Source: Peptostreptococcaceae bacterium (GTDB lineage: Bacteria; Bacillota_A; Clostridia; Peptostreptococcales; Acidaminobacteraceae). From it: a DNA stretch of 17,368 nt. The position numbers and the translations under genes were made by a program. This document shows positions 8,167 through 14,432 of this stretch, one piece after another. Location of the stretch: assembly GCA_013619035.1 (NCBI GenBank), contig JABXKX010000407.1:1-17368 (forward strand). Direction: 5' to 3'. The notes under the pieces were generated by a model that did not search any database, was not told where the DNA came from, and worked only from the letters and a program-made list of their open reading frames with translations. Each line of letters starts with the position of its first letter. The stretch's first letter is position 1.

Positions 8167-9063
8167 CTAATCTACTAATTTCATAGCATATACACCGGTA
8201 TCTTCTGTAGTTTCACCAATTTCTCCGTTGGCTACAAACTGAATAAATCTTGCAACAATAACAGCTTCACCTTGAACTTTTTCTACGCGTTCTACATAAA
8301 CTTGTGCAAATCCAACCACTTCTACTGCATCTCTACCATCAACTAATAATGTATCAACTAGCGGTATAGTCCATAATTTACCTGAACTATTTTCATAAGT
8401 AGCAAAGGAATCTCCAACTGCATCTAATTGATCATGTATTGGTTTAATCATATTAGCCATATTACCAGGCTCTGTATCTATAAAATCACCTATTGAAATG
8501 GTCCCATCATAACCAAACATTGCATTTTCTAATAAGGTCTGTACTCCTGGAAATCCAAGTGCAACCGCACCATAATTACCATGATACCCATCACCAGCAC
8601 CTTCTTTTAAAACAATTTCAGTACCATAAGTATATGGAAATTTCTCTACTGCAAAAGGTCTTAAACCACCGGTAACAGAACTAGCACTACCTAAAATCAC
8701 TTTTGTGTTTTCTGTAATATCCGATGAGTCAAAGCCAATAAGCTTTGCAAAATAATGGTTTACATTTTTTGTGCCGACAATCTCAGCACTCATGCCATCA
8801 TGAGCAATTGTAATGATTACATCTTCTATAGAAACATCATTTATTCTTAAATATTCTTCCATAACCAGTCTTGCTTTGCTTTGATCGTTAGGCAATTCTT
8901 GCCCACCTGCAAGTATGGCAGCATCAATAGCATTGACTAGTTTCACTTTCTCAGAATAGACGAGTCCCATATCTATAACCAAAGCCATAACTCCCATTAA
9001 AGCCAATAATACAACGGTTACTAAAATCGTTACATTACCTTTCTCTCCTCTAAAAAATCTCAT
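8167..9063 (-). CDS. TadG-like pilus protein, first tandem copy
   Basis: A 298-residue protein colinear with the next gene without any gap. The hydrophobic N-terminal helix is at about 11-33 after RGEKGN, followed by the TadG-type segment SEKVKLVNAIDAAILAGGQ. The outer part has GAGDGYHGNYGAVALG (155-170), TEPGNMANM (197-205) and VEVVGFAQ (247-254). The closest similarity between copies is in the first 60 residues, the glycine/tyrosine block and the C-terminal TGVYxMKxVD; the region 206-240 is the most divergent. It lies 9 nt after tadE with the stop-ribosome site fusion TAGAGGTGCAAA. TadG-like proteins are thought to be minor pilus or tip components; the two copies here may be alternative subunits or a heteromeric pair (inference). 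Confidence 0.85.
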   Translation of the reverse strand: MRFFRGEKGNVTILVTVVLLALMGVMALVIDMGLVYSEKVKLVNAIDAAILAGGQELPNDQSKARLVMEEYLRINDVSIEDVIITIAHDGMSAEIVGTKNVNHYFAKLIGFDSSDITENTKVILGSASSVTGGLRPFAVEKFPYTYGTEIVLKEGAGDGYHGNYGAVALGFPGVQTLLENAMFGYDGTISIGDFIDTEPGNMANMIKPIHDQLDAVGDSFATYENSSGKLWTIPLVDTLLVDGRDAVEVVGFAQVYVERVEKVQGEAVIVARFIQFVANGEIGETTEDTGVYAMKLVD

Positions 9064-9072
9064 TTTGCACCT

Positions 9073-9453
9073 CTATTCCACTCTCATAACGGTCTCAGCC
9101 TCTAAGTCAATGAACGGACTTAAGATAGATGAAATAATTGGGGTTATAAGTACATAATCATAATTGACCTGTACCCGTATCATGTCACCTCTACTTCTGT
9201 TAGTAGGGGTTATTGTCACCTTTATTTTGGCAGGGTCTAGAGCCACAGAAGTATCAACTACTCGAGTCACAACAGCTGTATCGTTACTGCCTAAAGCACC
9301 TAACCTAGCACCCTCTCGTGATGCATTTGAAATGGTAATATAAGCATTAAACATAAATCCAAACTCTATAATTGCCATTAATATTAAAATAACTAAAGGG
9401 ACAACCAGTGCAAACTCAACTAAAGATTGTCCTTTTTCATTTCTTCTTTTCAT
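9073..9453 (-). CDS. tadE: TadE-like pseudopilin
   Basis: A 126-residue minor pilin. The N-terminus MKRRNEKG followed by QSLVEFALVV is a classic prepilin cleavage site: cut after Gly8, with Glu at +5 and Phe at +6, then a hydrophobic helix to about residue 33. The segment NASREGARLGA (43-53) is the conserved TadE motif after the helix. TadV should process it, and it should sit in the membrane or enter the pilus as a minor subunit. It is the first gene after the hairpin that follows flp, so its expression depends on read-through of that hairpin. Its ribosome site (AAAGG, about 10 nt from the ATG) looks weaker than that of flp. Confidence 0.9.
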   Translation of the reverse strand: MKRRNEKGQSLVEFALVVPLVILILMAIIEFGFMFNAYITISNASREGARLGALGSNDTAVVTRVVDTSVALDPAKIKVTITPTNRSRGDMIRVQVNYDYVLITPIISSILSPFIDLEAETVMRVE

Positions 9454-9473
9454 TACATCACAACCTTTAAAGT

Positions 9474-9512
9474 AAAAAATGCTCCAACCATCCTAAAATG
9501 ATTAGAGCATTT
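9474..9512 (-). terminator. Terminator or attenuator between flp and tadE
   Basis: On the minus strand a 15-bp stem (9498-9512 with 9477-9491) encloses a 6-nt loop and ends in a run of six T (9474-9479, three of them within the stem). Two of the pairs are G-U on the minus-strand RNA; on the plus strand they would be A-C mismatches, so the hairpin is built for minus-strand transcription. It lies 10 nt beyond the flp stop. It should give abundant flp mRNA with a smaller amount of read-through into the assembly genes. Confidence 0.8.
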
Positions 9513-9522
9513 AGCATGTATA

Positions 9523-9696
9523 CTATAATGCGTCAACGATTTGTTGGAACTGATTAGCAATTGCTGGTCCTAATAAAGCCAATACTGCAATTACAATGAT
9601 TACTACCAAGCCAATGATTAAAGCATACTCAACCATACCTTGACCTTCTTCTTCTTTAACTAAACCTAATAAATAACTGTACATCATCATTAACAT
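9523..9696 (-). CDS. flp: Flp major pilin (Tad pilus subunit)
   Basis: A 57-residue protein, the structural subunit of the Flp/Tad pilus. It is easily missed because of its size. The translated motif EEEGQGMVEYALIIG (residues 15-29) is the Flp hallmark: cleavage after Gly18 leaves mature QGMVEYALI with Glu at +5 and Tyr at +6. A hydrophobic helix runs to about residue 43, and the C-terminus is GPAIANQFQQIVDAL. The mature pilin would be 39 residues, within the normal range for this very small pilin type. The ATG at 9696 sits 6 nt after AAGGAGGA (9703-9710), the strongest ribosome site of the operon. Further ATG codons follow within 15 nt, but this spacing favours the first. It has its own promoter region upstream and a terminator-like hairpin directly downstream. 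Confidence 0.96.
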   Translation of the reverse strand: MLMMMYSYLLGLVKEEEGQGMVEYALIIGLVVIIVIAVLALLGPAIANQFQQIVDAL

Positions 9697-9744
9697 AACA
9701 AATCCTCCTTATATAAAACCATCCATCACATGTTGTTGTTTCTG

Positions 9745-9773
9745 TTTATAGTGTAATGATAGACCATTTAAGG
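9745..9773 (-). promoter_or_regulatory. Probable flp promoter, weak -35
   Basis: On the minus strand TATAAA (9745-9750) is a good -10. With a 17-nt spacer the -35 position (9768-9773) reads CCTTAA, a poor match to TTGACA. Transcription would start near 9738, giving a leader of about 40 nt before the flp ATG. A poor -35 suggests a promoter that needs an activator. Confidence 0.5.
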
Positions 9774-9799
9774 ACCCTAAAACAGATTCATGGGTCCTT
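9770..9799. promoter_or_regulatory. Palindrome at the flp promoter, candidate operator
   Basis: AAGGACCC at 9770-9777 and its perfect inverse GGGTCCTT at 9792-9799 are separated by 14 bp. The half-site centres are 22 bp apart, two helical turns. The proximal arm overlaps the -35 position of the probable flp promoter. Neither strand has a T run behind it, so it is not a terminator. It fits a dimeric activator site; the response regulator gene next door is the natural candidate (inference). Confidence 0.5.
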
Positions 9800-9820
9800 T
9801 AATCTAAGTCTTTAGTCCAT

Positions 9821-9841
9821 AAAAAAAGGGACCTTAGTCCC
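9821..9841 (-). terminator. Terminator of the two-component gene pair
   Basis: On the minus strand GGGAC, loop TAAG, GTCCC is followed by seven T (9821-9827). The loop contains the response regulator stop codon TAA (9834-9836). It separates the regulator transcript from the flp promoter. Confidence 0.8.
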
Positions 9842-10490
9842 GATTACAATATGATTCTATATCATGAGTCACTGCAAGTACTGCTGCATGTACACGATCT
9901 TTAACCTCTAATTTCTTAAATATCCTCGTTAAGTTGTTCTTGATTGTCTTTTCAGATAGATACAATTCTCCAGCAATTTCTCTATTGGAGTACCCCTTAG
10001 AGATCCAATAAGTGATTTCCAACTCCCTTTCTGACAACTCATCAAAAACAGATTCTTTATTTTGTTGATTGTATTTATTAAACATTAAACCCATCAAAGA
10101 TTTATCAAGATATTTCTTGCCTTCATAAACCGTATTAATGGCTTCGACAATCTCTGCTGTTGTGGATTCTTTCACAACATAACCATCGGCTCCAGCTTCA
10201 ATTGCTGCATTGATTATATCCGCACCTCTTTCGATTGTAAGAATAATAATCTTTATTTCTAATTTTTCGCCTCTTAGAAGTTTCAAAATTTCAAGACCAC
10301 TATGGCCAGGCATACTCATATCTAATAATAGAACATCAGGTTTTAAAATTTTAACTTGATTGATAACATCATTTCCATCAACGGATTCAGCAACTACTTT
10401 GATATTGTCCTCAAATTCCAATACACGTTTAATACCTTCTCTGATGATCTCATAGTCATCTGCAATCATAATTCGTATGAAATTAGTCAT
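9834..10490 (-). CDS. NarL/LuxR-family response regulator (DegU-like)
   Basis: A 218-residue cytosolic transcription regulator. The receiver domain (about 5-122) has Asp11 and Asp12, phospho-acceptor Asp57 in DVLLLDMSMP, Thr85 and Lys107. The LuxR-type helix-turn-helix lies at about 150-210: LSERELEITYWISKGYSNRE, then EIAGELYLSEKTIKNNL and a final KLEVKDRVHAAVLA. Order and length match DegU, LiaR and similar regulators. It overlaps the kinase gene by 8 nt and ends in a terminator just ahead of the flp promoter. Placement, and a palindrome at that promoter with a spacing suited to a dimer, suggest that it controls pilus expression. The target is not proven by the sequence. Confidence 0.92.
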   Translation of the reverse strand: MTNFIRIMIADDYEIIREGIKRVLEFEDNIKVVAESVDGNDVINQVKILKPDVLLLDMSMPGHSGLEILKLLRGEKLEIKIIILTIERGADIINAAIEAGADGYVVKESTTAEIVEAINTVYEGKKYLDKSLMGLMFNKYNQQNKESVFDELSERELEITYWISKGYSNREIAGELYLSEKTIKNNLTRIFKKLEVKDRVHAAVLAVTHDIESYCNRD

Positions 10491-11652
10491 CTAAGATCAC
10501 CTCTCTATTTACTGGTAATTTAATATTAAAAATTGTCCCCAATTCCGACGATTCTACATTAAATTCACCTTGTAATTGTTCTACTCTCTCCATAATACCT
10601 ACTAAACCATAAGACTTTTTCTGCGACTGTACACGTTTAATGGTTTCATCTACATCAAATCCAATCCCATCATCACTCATCGTCAGTCTCATGTATTTGG
10701 TACCATACTCCGTCTGAATGGTTATGGTTCTCGCCTCAGCATGTTTTTTTATGTTATTTAAAATTTCTTGTGAAATTCTGAAAATCGCCACTTGAATAAT
10801 TTTTTCAACTTTACTAGAAAGCTTAGCAAGTTTATATACAATTCTCACCTCTACATTTTCAAAAATCGTACTGGCGTTCATTTCTATGGTTTTGTTTAAT
10901 CCTAAGTCATCTAATGCCATCGGTCGCAAGTTATAGATAATTTCACGAACTTCTCTTAACGCTTCACGACTGGCATTTCTAAGTTCAGACAGCGCTTTTA
11001 AACCTTCGTCCATATCTTTTCTAGCTATCTTTTCACAAAGATCCGCTTTCATAACAATATTAGCAACACGTTGAGCAGGTCCATCATGAATATCCCTTGA
11101 GACTCTTTGTCGTTCATTTTCCTGTGCTTCTAAGATTCTGACCCCTAACATCATATCTGAACCAAAGTTAGCTTCTTCAAGTGCTTCTAAGATTTCTCCC
11201 TTTAAATAACTTGAAGCGATAGAGACTTGATGAACAACTTGTTCAGCATTACGAATATTATTTAATGCTGATTTTATATCTAGTTCAATTTGAGATCGTT
11301 TATCTCTTAATGCTTTTTCGTTATTTTGTGCAATCTTCAAATCAATTCTAATTTCACTAGCTTTTTCATAGGCTTGTTTGATATTTTCCTCGCTGTTATT
11401 CCTAAAGTTTTTAGATACGACAGCTAAATTATTGCGCGCTAAACGATCCTTCATTTCTAAAGAATCAACTACTTTTATTGCTTGATCAATTTCAGCTCTA
11501 ATGTTCTCAAGTCTTGATAAGAGTTTTTCATAACTCGCTCTAGCTTCACTTACTAAATCTAGAATCTGATTCCGACTCTCATCAATACTCTCAATAACAT
11601 TATCAAAAATGCTGCTTACATTTTTTAAATTCACTTGTTCTATTTTAACCAT
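10483..11652 (-). CDS. Cytoplasmic DegS-like sensor histidine kinase
   Basis: A 389-residue kinase, close to the length of Bacillus DegS. Residues 1-165 are a long charged coiled-coil region with no membrane segment, so the sensor is cytoplasmic. The dimerisation and phospho-acceptor domain holds RQRVSRDIHDGPAQRVAN (181-198) with His189, the HisKA_3 signature shared with DegS. The ATPase domain follows: EILNNIKKHAEA (296-307, N box), MSDDGIGFD (325-333, G1) and YGLVGIMERV (348-357, G2). It phosphorylates the response regulator whose gene overlaps its 3' end by 8 nt. The signal it reads is unknown. The intact receiver domain of TadZ may be a second target (inference). The start ATG at 11652 is preceded by GGTGATTAT. 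Confidence 0.92.
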   Translation of the reverse strand: MVKIEQVNLKNVSSIFDNVIESIDESRNQILDLVSEARASYEKLLSRLENIRAEIDQAIKVVDSLEMKDRLARNNLAVVSKNFRNNSEENIKQAYEKASEIRIDLKIAQNNEKALRDKRSQIELDIKSALNNIRNAEQVVHQVSIASSYLKGEILEALEEANFGSDMMLGVRILEAQENERQRVSRDIHDGPAQRVANIVMKADLCEKIARKDMDEGLKALSELRNASREALREVREIIYNLRPMALDDLGLNKTIEMNASTIFENVEVRIVYKLAKLSSKVEKIIQVAIFRISQEILNNIKKHAEARTITIQTEYGTKYMRLTMSDDGIGFDVDETIKRVQSQKKSYGLVGIMERVEQLQGEFNVESSELGTIFNIKLPVNREVILDD

Positions 11653-11699
11653 ATAATCACCATTTTATAGATACCCATATACCAACACTTTATAGCACA

Positions 11700-11705
11700 A
11701 TTATA
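11700..11705 (-). promoter_or_regulatory. Possible -10 of the two-component operon
   Basis: The minus strand reads TATAAT, directly after the nrdJ terminator and about 48 nt ahead of the kinase ATG. The -35 position falls in the terminator stem and does not resemble TTGACA. A second candidate, TATAAA, lies a few bases downstream. Confidence 0.35.
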
Positions 11706-11709
11706 ACAT

Positions 11710-11744
11710 AAAAAATAGTAGCTTAGAATTCACTAAGCTACTAT
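11710..11744 (-). terminator. Terminator of nrdJ
   Basis: A perfect 12-bp stem (ATAGTAGCTTAG with its complement, 11733-11744 and 11715-11726), 6-nt loop and a run of six T on the minus strand. It starts 5 nt beyond the nrdJ stop and separates nrdJ from the two-component genes. Confidence 0.88.
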
Positions 11745-11749
11745 CCAAT

Positions 11750-14101
11750 TTATCTTACTGGACAAGCACCAGATTCACAACCGTCTGTACCAATATCAAA
11801 TACGATTTCTTCTTTTTCGTACTTGCTGATAAGCGATGGTCTGAACGCTTTCATATTGTTTAATCTCTTATTATACTCTTCTTCATCAATTGATTCGTAA
11901 GGTAACAATTCATAGAAGCTATCATCTAAAGATAAGAATGACACTGCCATAACTTCATCCCAGTGTTTCCATACCCATTCTTCTACTGCTTCCCACTCAT
12001 GGTTTCTAACATGAACTGTAATAGAACAGTTGTGATCCACATAATTTTCCATGAATAATTTATAGTTTTCAAGTTGTTCAATTGCTGAAACATCATATTT
12101 AGTTCTACCTTCAGGCGCCTTCACTGGGAATTCAACCACTTTAGTTGAACAGGTTTCCAATTCTTGACCTACTTCAGGGAATACTGGATAATCCAATTCT
12201 TCACATACTTTTACCAATGGATCATCTGCACTAATTCTTACTCTTCTTATATAATAAGGTGAATGAGAATAATGAACGCCACTTGAAACCGTTGGTAATT
12301 GAGATAAAGTACCTTCTGGTTTAACTGTTGTAACAAGAAGTGGTACATTTTGACCTAATTCTAAAGCATACATTTCAGCTTCTTTTTTAGCAACTTCTCT
12401 TAATTTTTTAAGAAGACTTCCTTGGCTCTCTATTGTCATGTTTGTTGCATTAACCATATCTTGCCATCCTGTTAATGAACAACCGATTAATTTATCTCTT
12501 TGTTGAACAGCATCCCACATTGGAAGTTCTAGTTCAACACATGTCATTCTATAACCTGCTCTAGCAGATAATCTTTGAGCTCTTAATAAATTCTTTTCAT
12601 CTAATGAACCATCTGCATTTACAAATGCAAATACATTTATCGTTGTTAAGTTACATAAGCCTTTGTTATCTAATAAAATTTCACCACATGGATTAACCCC
12701 ATTGAAATTCTCTCTTCTTTTCGCACCAGCTTCTGCATTAACCCAAGCAGGTTCTCCAGAATATCTCATACGTTCAATTTGCCAATGTAATCTTTCACGA
12801 GACGGTTTCTCTGTATAGTATATTGAGTTGTTAGACATTTGACGGTGTATGATTTCTTTATCCACTATCCATTGTCCATCTACTTGTTTGTAAAGTCCTG
12901 ATTTCGCTTCAATTGCTTCGTTATCATCTGCATCTAATAAGATAATTTCAGCCGTTCTTCTTACGCCACCAACAACTACGTTTTCGCCAATAATATTAGC
13001 AATATCTAAACAATCAATTGGTCGTAATTTAATCTTCTTGCCCGGATTAAGAAGGCTTGCTCTTTTAACAGTCTTATAAATCTTCTCAAACATGTTCTTA
13101 AGACTCTTATGGCCAGAAGCTGTACCACCAAAGGTTTTTAACTTCTCACCTTTAGGTCTAACATGATCATAATCTATAATAACAGATGTAATGTTTCTGT
13201 ATTCATTATTAGCAATGATTTTCATAAATGTATCTAGAGATTGTACCCAACCTTCTTTAGAATCACCAATTGTAATTTTTGCAGTATGATTATAGAAGAA
13301 CTCAACACTTGTATTGTCTTCTCTTTCTCCTGGATTCATTGCTGAATAATCTTTATGAATCACTTCAAAGTCCGTTCTAACTTTAGGTATTTTTTCAACA
13401 TCTGATTTCAGAATACGAACACCAACACCAGATCCAATCATCAATAAGTAGAATACATCTCTAAATGAATCTATACCATCAATAATTTGGAATGAACAGT
13501 TGTAGTTAGCCATTGGATAATGTTTCGCAACATCTGTATTACCAACCCAGAATGTTCTGCCTGATAAAAATTGTCTTAAATGGAAAATGTTATCGAATAA
13601 TTCCTCCGCTTCATTTCTTGAAGCATTTACTAAACCACAGTTGTATTCAACAGCTCTTCTTACTGTTTCCCACCAGTGCTCTCTTCTTTTTTCTTCTTTT
13701 AACCAACGAGAATAAGTTCTATAATAAACAAAGTTTCCAATTTGTTTCATAGGTGATGGTAAATGTTTGTAACGACTGATGAAAGTATCTGTAAGTAAGC
13801 GATCATCTAAATGTCTTACTTCTCTTGTACGATCTCTTTCGTTTCTGTAGATGATATATTGCTTAGCAACATCTTTACGATTACTTCTCATCAATTCAAT
13901 TTCTACAATATCTTGAATCTCATCAACCGTTAAATCATGTTCGCAATTCTTGATTTCTTCATCAACCTTGCCACCAATCTCTGCACATAGCGCCTCATCC
14001 ACGCCTTTTGCCGTTTCATACATTGCGTTTCGAATCGCAGTTAAGATTTTAGAATTGTTATAATCAACAACCTTACCATCTCGTTTTATAATTCTTGCCA
14101 T
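11750..14101 (-). CDS. nrdJ: Adenosylcobalamin-dependent ribonucleoside-triphosphate reductase (class II)
   Basis: A 783-residue class II ribonucleotide reductase of the Lactobacillus leichmannii RTPR type; it reduces ribonucleoside triphosphates to deoxy forms using adenosylcobalamin to make a thiyl radical. Residues 3-95 look like an ATP-cone regulatory domain (MARIIKRDGKVVDYN), probably giving dATP control. Expected catalytic residues are present: Cys202 in NYNCSF and Cys483 in KGLCNL (the redox pair), Cys472 and Glu474 in NPCGE (radical site), and the C-terminal relay pair Cys775 and Cys780 in GCESGACPVR. The 11-residue and 5-residue spacings match L. leichmannii C408/C419 and C731/C736. 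The ribosome site AGGGGG precedes the ATG at 14101. It works without oxygen, but the cell must obtain B12. Three NrdR boxes lie upstream. No nrdR gene is in the window. Confidence 0.95.
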   Translation of the reverse strand: MARIIKRDGKVVDYNNSKILTAIRNAMYETAKGVDEALCAEIGGKVDEEIKNCEHDLTVDEIQDIVEIELMRSNRKDVAKQYIIYRNERDRTREVRHLDDRLLTDTFISRYKHLPSPMKQIGNFVYYRTYSRWLKEEKRREHWWETVRRAVEYNCGLVNASRNEAEELFDNIFHLRQFLSGRTFWVGNTDVAKHYPMANYNCSFQIIDGIDSFRDVFYLLMIGSGVGVRILKSDVEKIPKVRTDFEVIHKDYSAMNPGEREDNTSVEFFYNHTAKITIGDSKEGWVQSLDTFMKIIANNEYRNITSVIIDYDHVRPKGEKLKTFGGTASGHKSLKNMFEKIYKTVKRASLLNPGKKIKLRPIDCLDIANIIGENVVVGGVRRTAEIILLDADDNEAIEAKSGLYKQVDGQWIVDKEIIHRQMSNNSIYYTEKPSRERLHWQIERMRYSGEPAWVNAEAGAKRRENFNGVNPCGEILLDNKGLCNLTTINVFAFVNADGSLDEKNLLRAQRLSARAGYRMTCVELELPMWDAVQQRDKLIGCSLTGWQDMVNATNMTIESQGSLLKKLREVAKKEAEMYALELGQNVPLLVTTVKPEGTLSQLPTVSSGVHYSHSPYYIRRVRISADDPLVKVCEELDYPVFPEVGQELETCSTKVVEFPVKAPEGRTKYDVSAIEQLENYKLFMENYVDHNCSITVHVRNHEWEAVEEWVWKHWDEVMAVSFLSLDDSFYELLPYESIDEEEYNKRLNNMKAFRPSLISKYEKEEIVFDIGTDGCESGACPVR

Positions 14102-14154
14102 TATTTGCCCCCTATGTAATATTAATTTATAACAAACGGTAAATACCGCTTTAG

Positions 14155-14170
14155 ATACTATATCTAGTAT
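14155..14170. promoter_or_regulatory. NrdR box C (nearest to nrdJ)
   Basis: ATACTATATCTAGTAT matches 13 of 16 positions of the NrdR-box consensus acaCwAtATaTwGtgt. It is the weakest of the three and lies 21 bp (two helical turns) from box B. The -10 candidate TATAAA (14170-14175 on the minus strand) lies between boxes C and B. Confidence 0.6.
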
Positions 14171-14175
14171 TTATA
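14170..14175 (-). promoter_or_regulatory. Candidate -10 of the nrdJ promoter
   Basis: TATAAA on the minus strand, squeezed between NrdR boxes C and B. No convincing -35 is visible 16-18 nt upstream. Transcription would start near 14163, about 60 nt ahead of the nrdJ ATG. Repressor on either flanking box would block this site. Confidence 0.4.
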
Positions 14176-14191
14176 TCACTATATCTTGTGT
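14176..14191. promoter_or_regulatory. NrdR box B
   Basis: TCACTATATCTTGTGT matches 14 of 16 positions of the NrdR-box consensus. Its start lies 31 bp, three helical turns, from that of box A, the spacing usual for paired NrdR boxes. NrdR is a nucleotide-sensing repressor of ribonucleotide reductase genes. Confidence 0.8.
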
Positions 14192-14206
14192 TTCAGTATC
14201 CTTAAT

Positions 14207-14222
14207 ACACTATATATTGTAT
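14207..14222. promoter_or_regulatory. NrdR box A (farthest from nrdJ)
   Basis: ACACTATATATTGTAT matches 15 of 16 positions of the NrdR-box consensus, the best of the three. It lies about 106-121 nt ahead of the nrdJ ATG. Confidence 0.85.
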
Positions 14223-14245
14223 CACTAAATGATATCCCTAACAAC

Positions 14246-14278
14246 AAAAAAAGCCATAAATTTAAGGGATTTCGGGCT
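14246..14278 (-). terminator. Terminator-like hairpin, third in series
   Basis: On the minus strand AGCC pairs with GGCT and AAAT with ATTT, with a 2x2 mismatch between them and a 7-nt loop, followed by seven T (14246-14252). It is weaker than its neighbours because of the internal mismatch. It would shield the nrdJ promoter from upstream transcription. Confidence 0.5.
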
Positions 14279-14290
14279 CTAGAATCAAAG

Positions 14291-14326
14291 AAAAAGCTCT
14301 AACAATGTCATACCAATGCTTAGAGC
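14291..14326 (-). terminator. Terminator-like hairpin, second in series
   Basis: A 7-bp stem GCTCTAA / TTAGAGC (14320-14326 with 14296-14302 on the minus strand), a 17-nt loop and five T (14291-14295). Upstream of it, 14327-14400 holds no gene that I can support. The minus strand there has TATATT and TATAAG -10-like words about 30-40 nt before the hairpin, so a short RNA ending here is conceivable but unsupported. Otherwise it is a backup terminator. Confidence 0.5.
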
Positions 14327-14400
14327 AAAAAAAGAATTTGAATCCATTTAAGGACTTATACAATATACCTTCCAATCGTTTTATGACTAAACTAACAAAC

Positions 14401-14432
14401 AAAAAAAGCATAGAAACCATTGTTTCTATGCT
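14401..14432 (-). terminator. Terminator of the PHP-domain gene
   Basis: A perfect 11-bp stem AGCATAGAAAC / GTTTCTATGCT, 4-nt loop and seven T on the minus strand. The stop codon of the PHP gene (14426-14428) lies inside the stem, so the last codons encode part of the terminator. Confidence 0.9.

Noticed and set aside
9765..9776. CCATTTAAGGAC is shared with the stretch near 14345-14356 and might be a common regulator site.
   Set aside because: A 12-base match is expected by chance several times in 17 kb of AT-rich DNA, and the second copy has no inverted partner.
13513..13752. Plus-strand open frame of 79 codons opposite nrdJ.
   Set aside because: It is a shadow of a conserved reductase region and has no start signals.
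14102..14425. A cobalamin riboswitch ahead of the B12-dependent reductase.
   Set aside because: No B12-box-like sequence or multi-stem leader is visible. The gap is explained by NrdR boxes and terminators.
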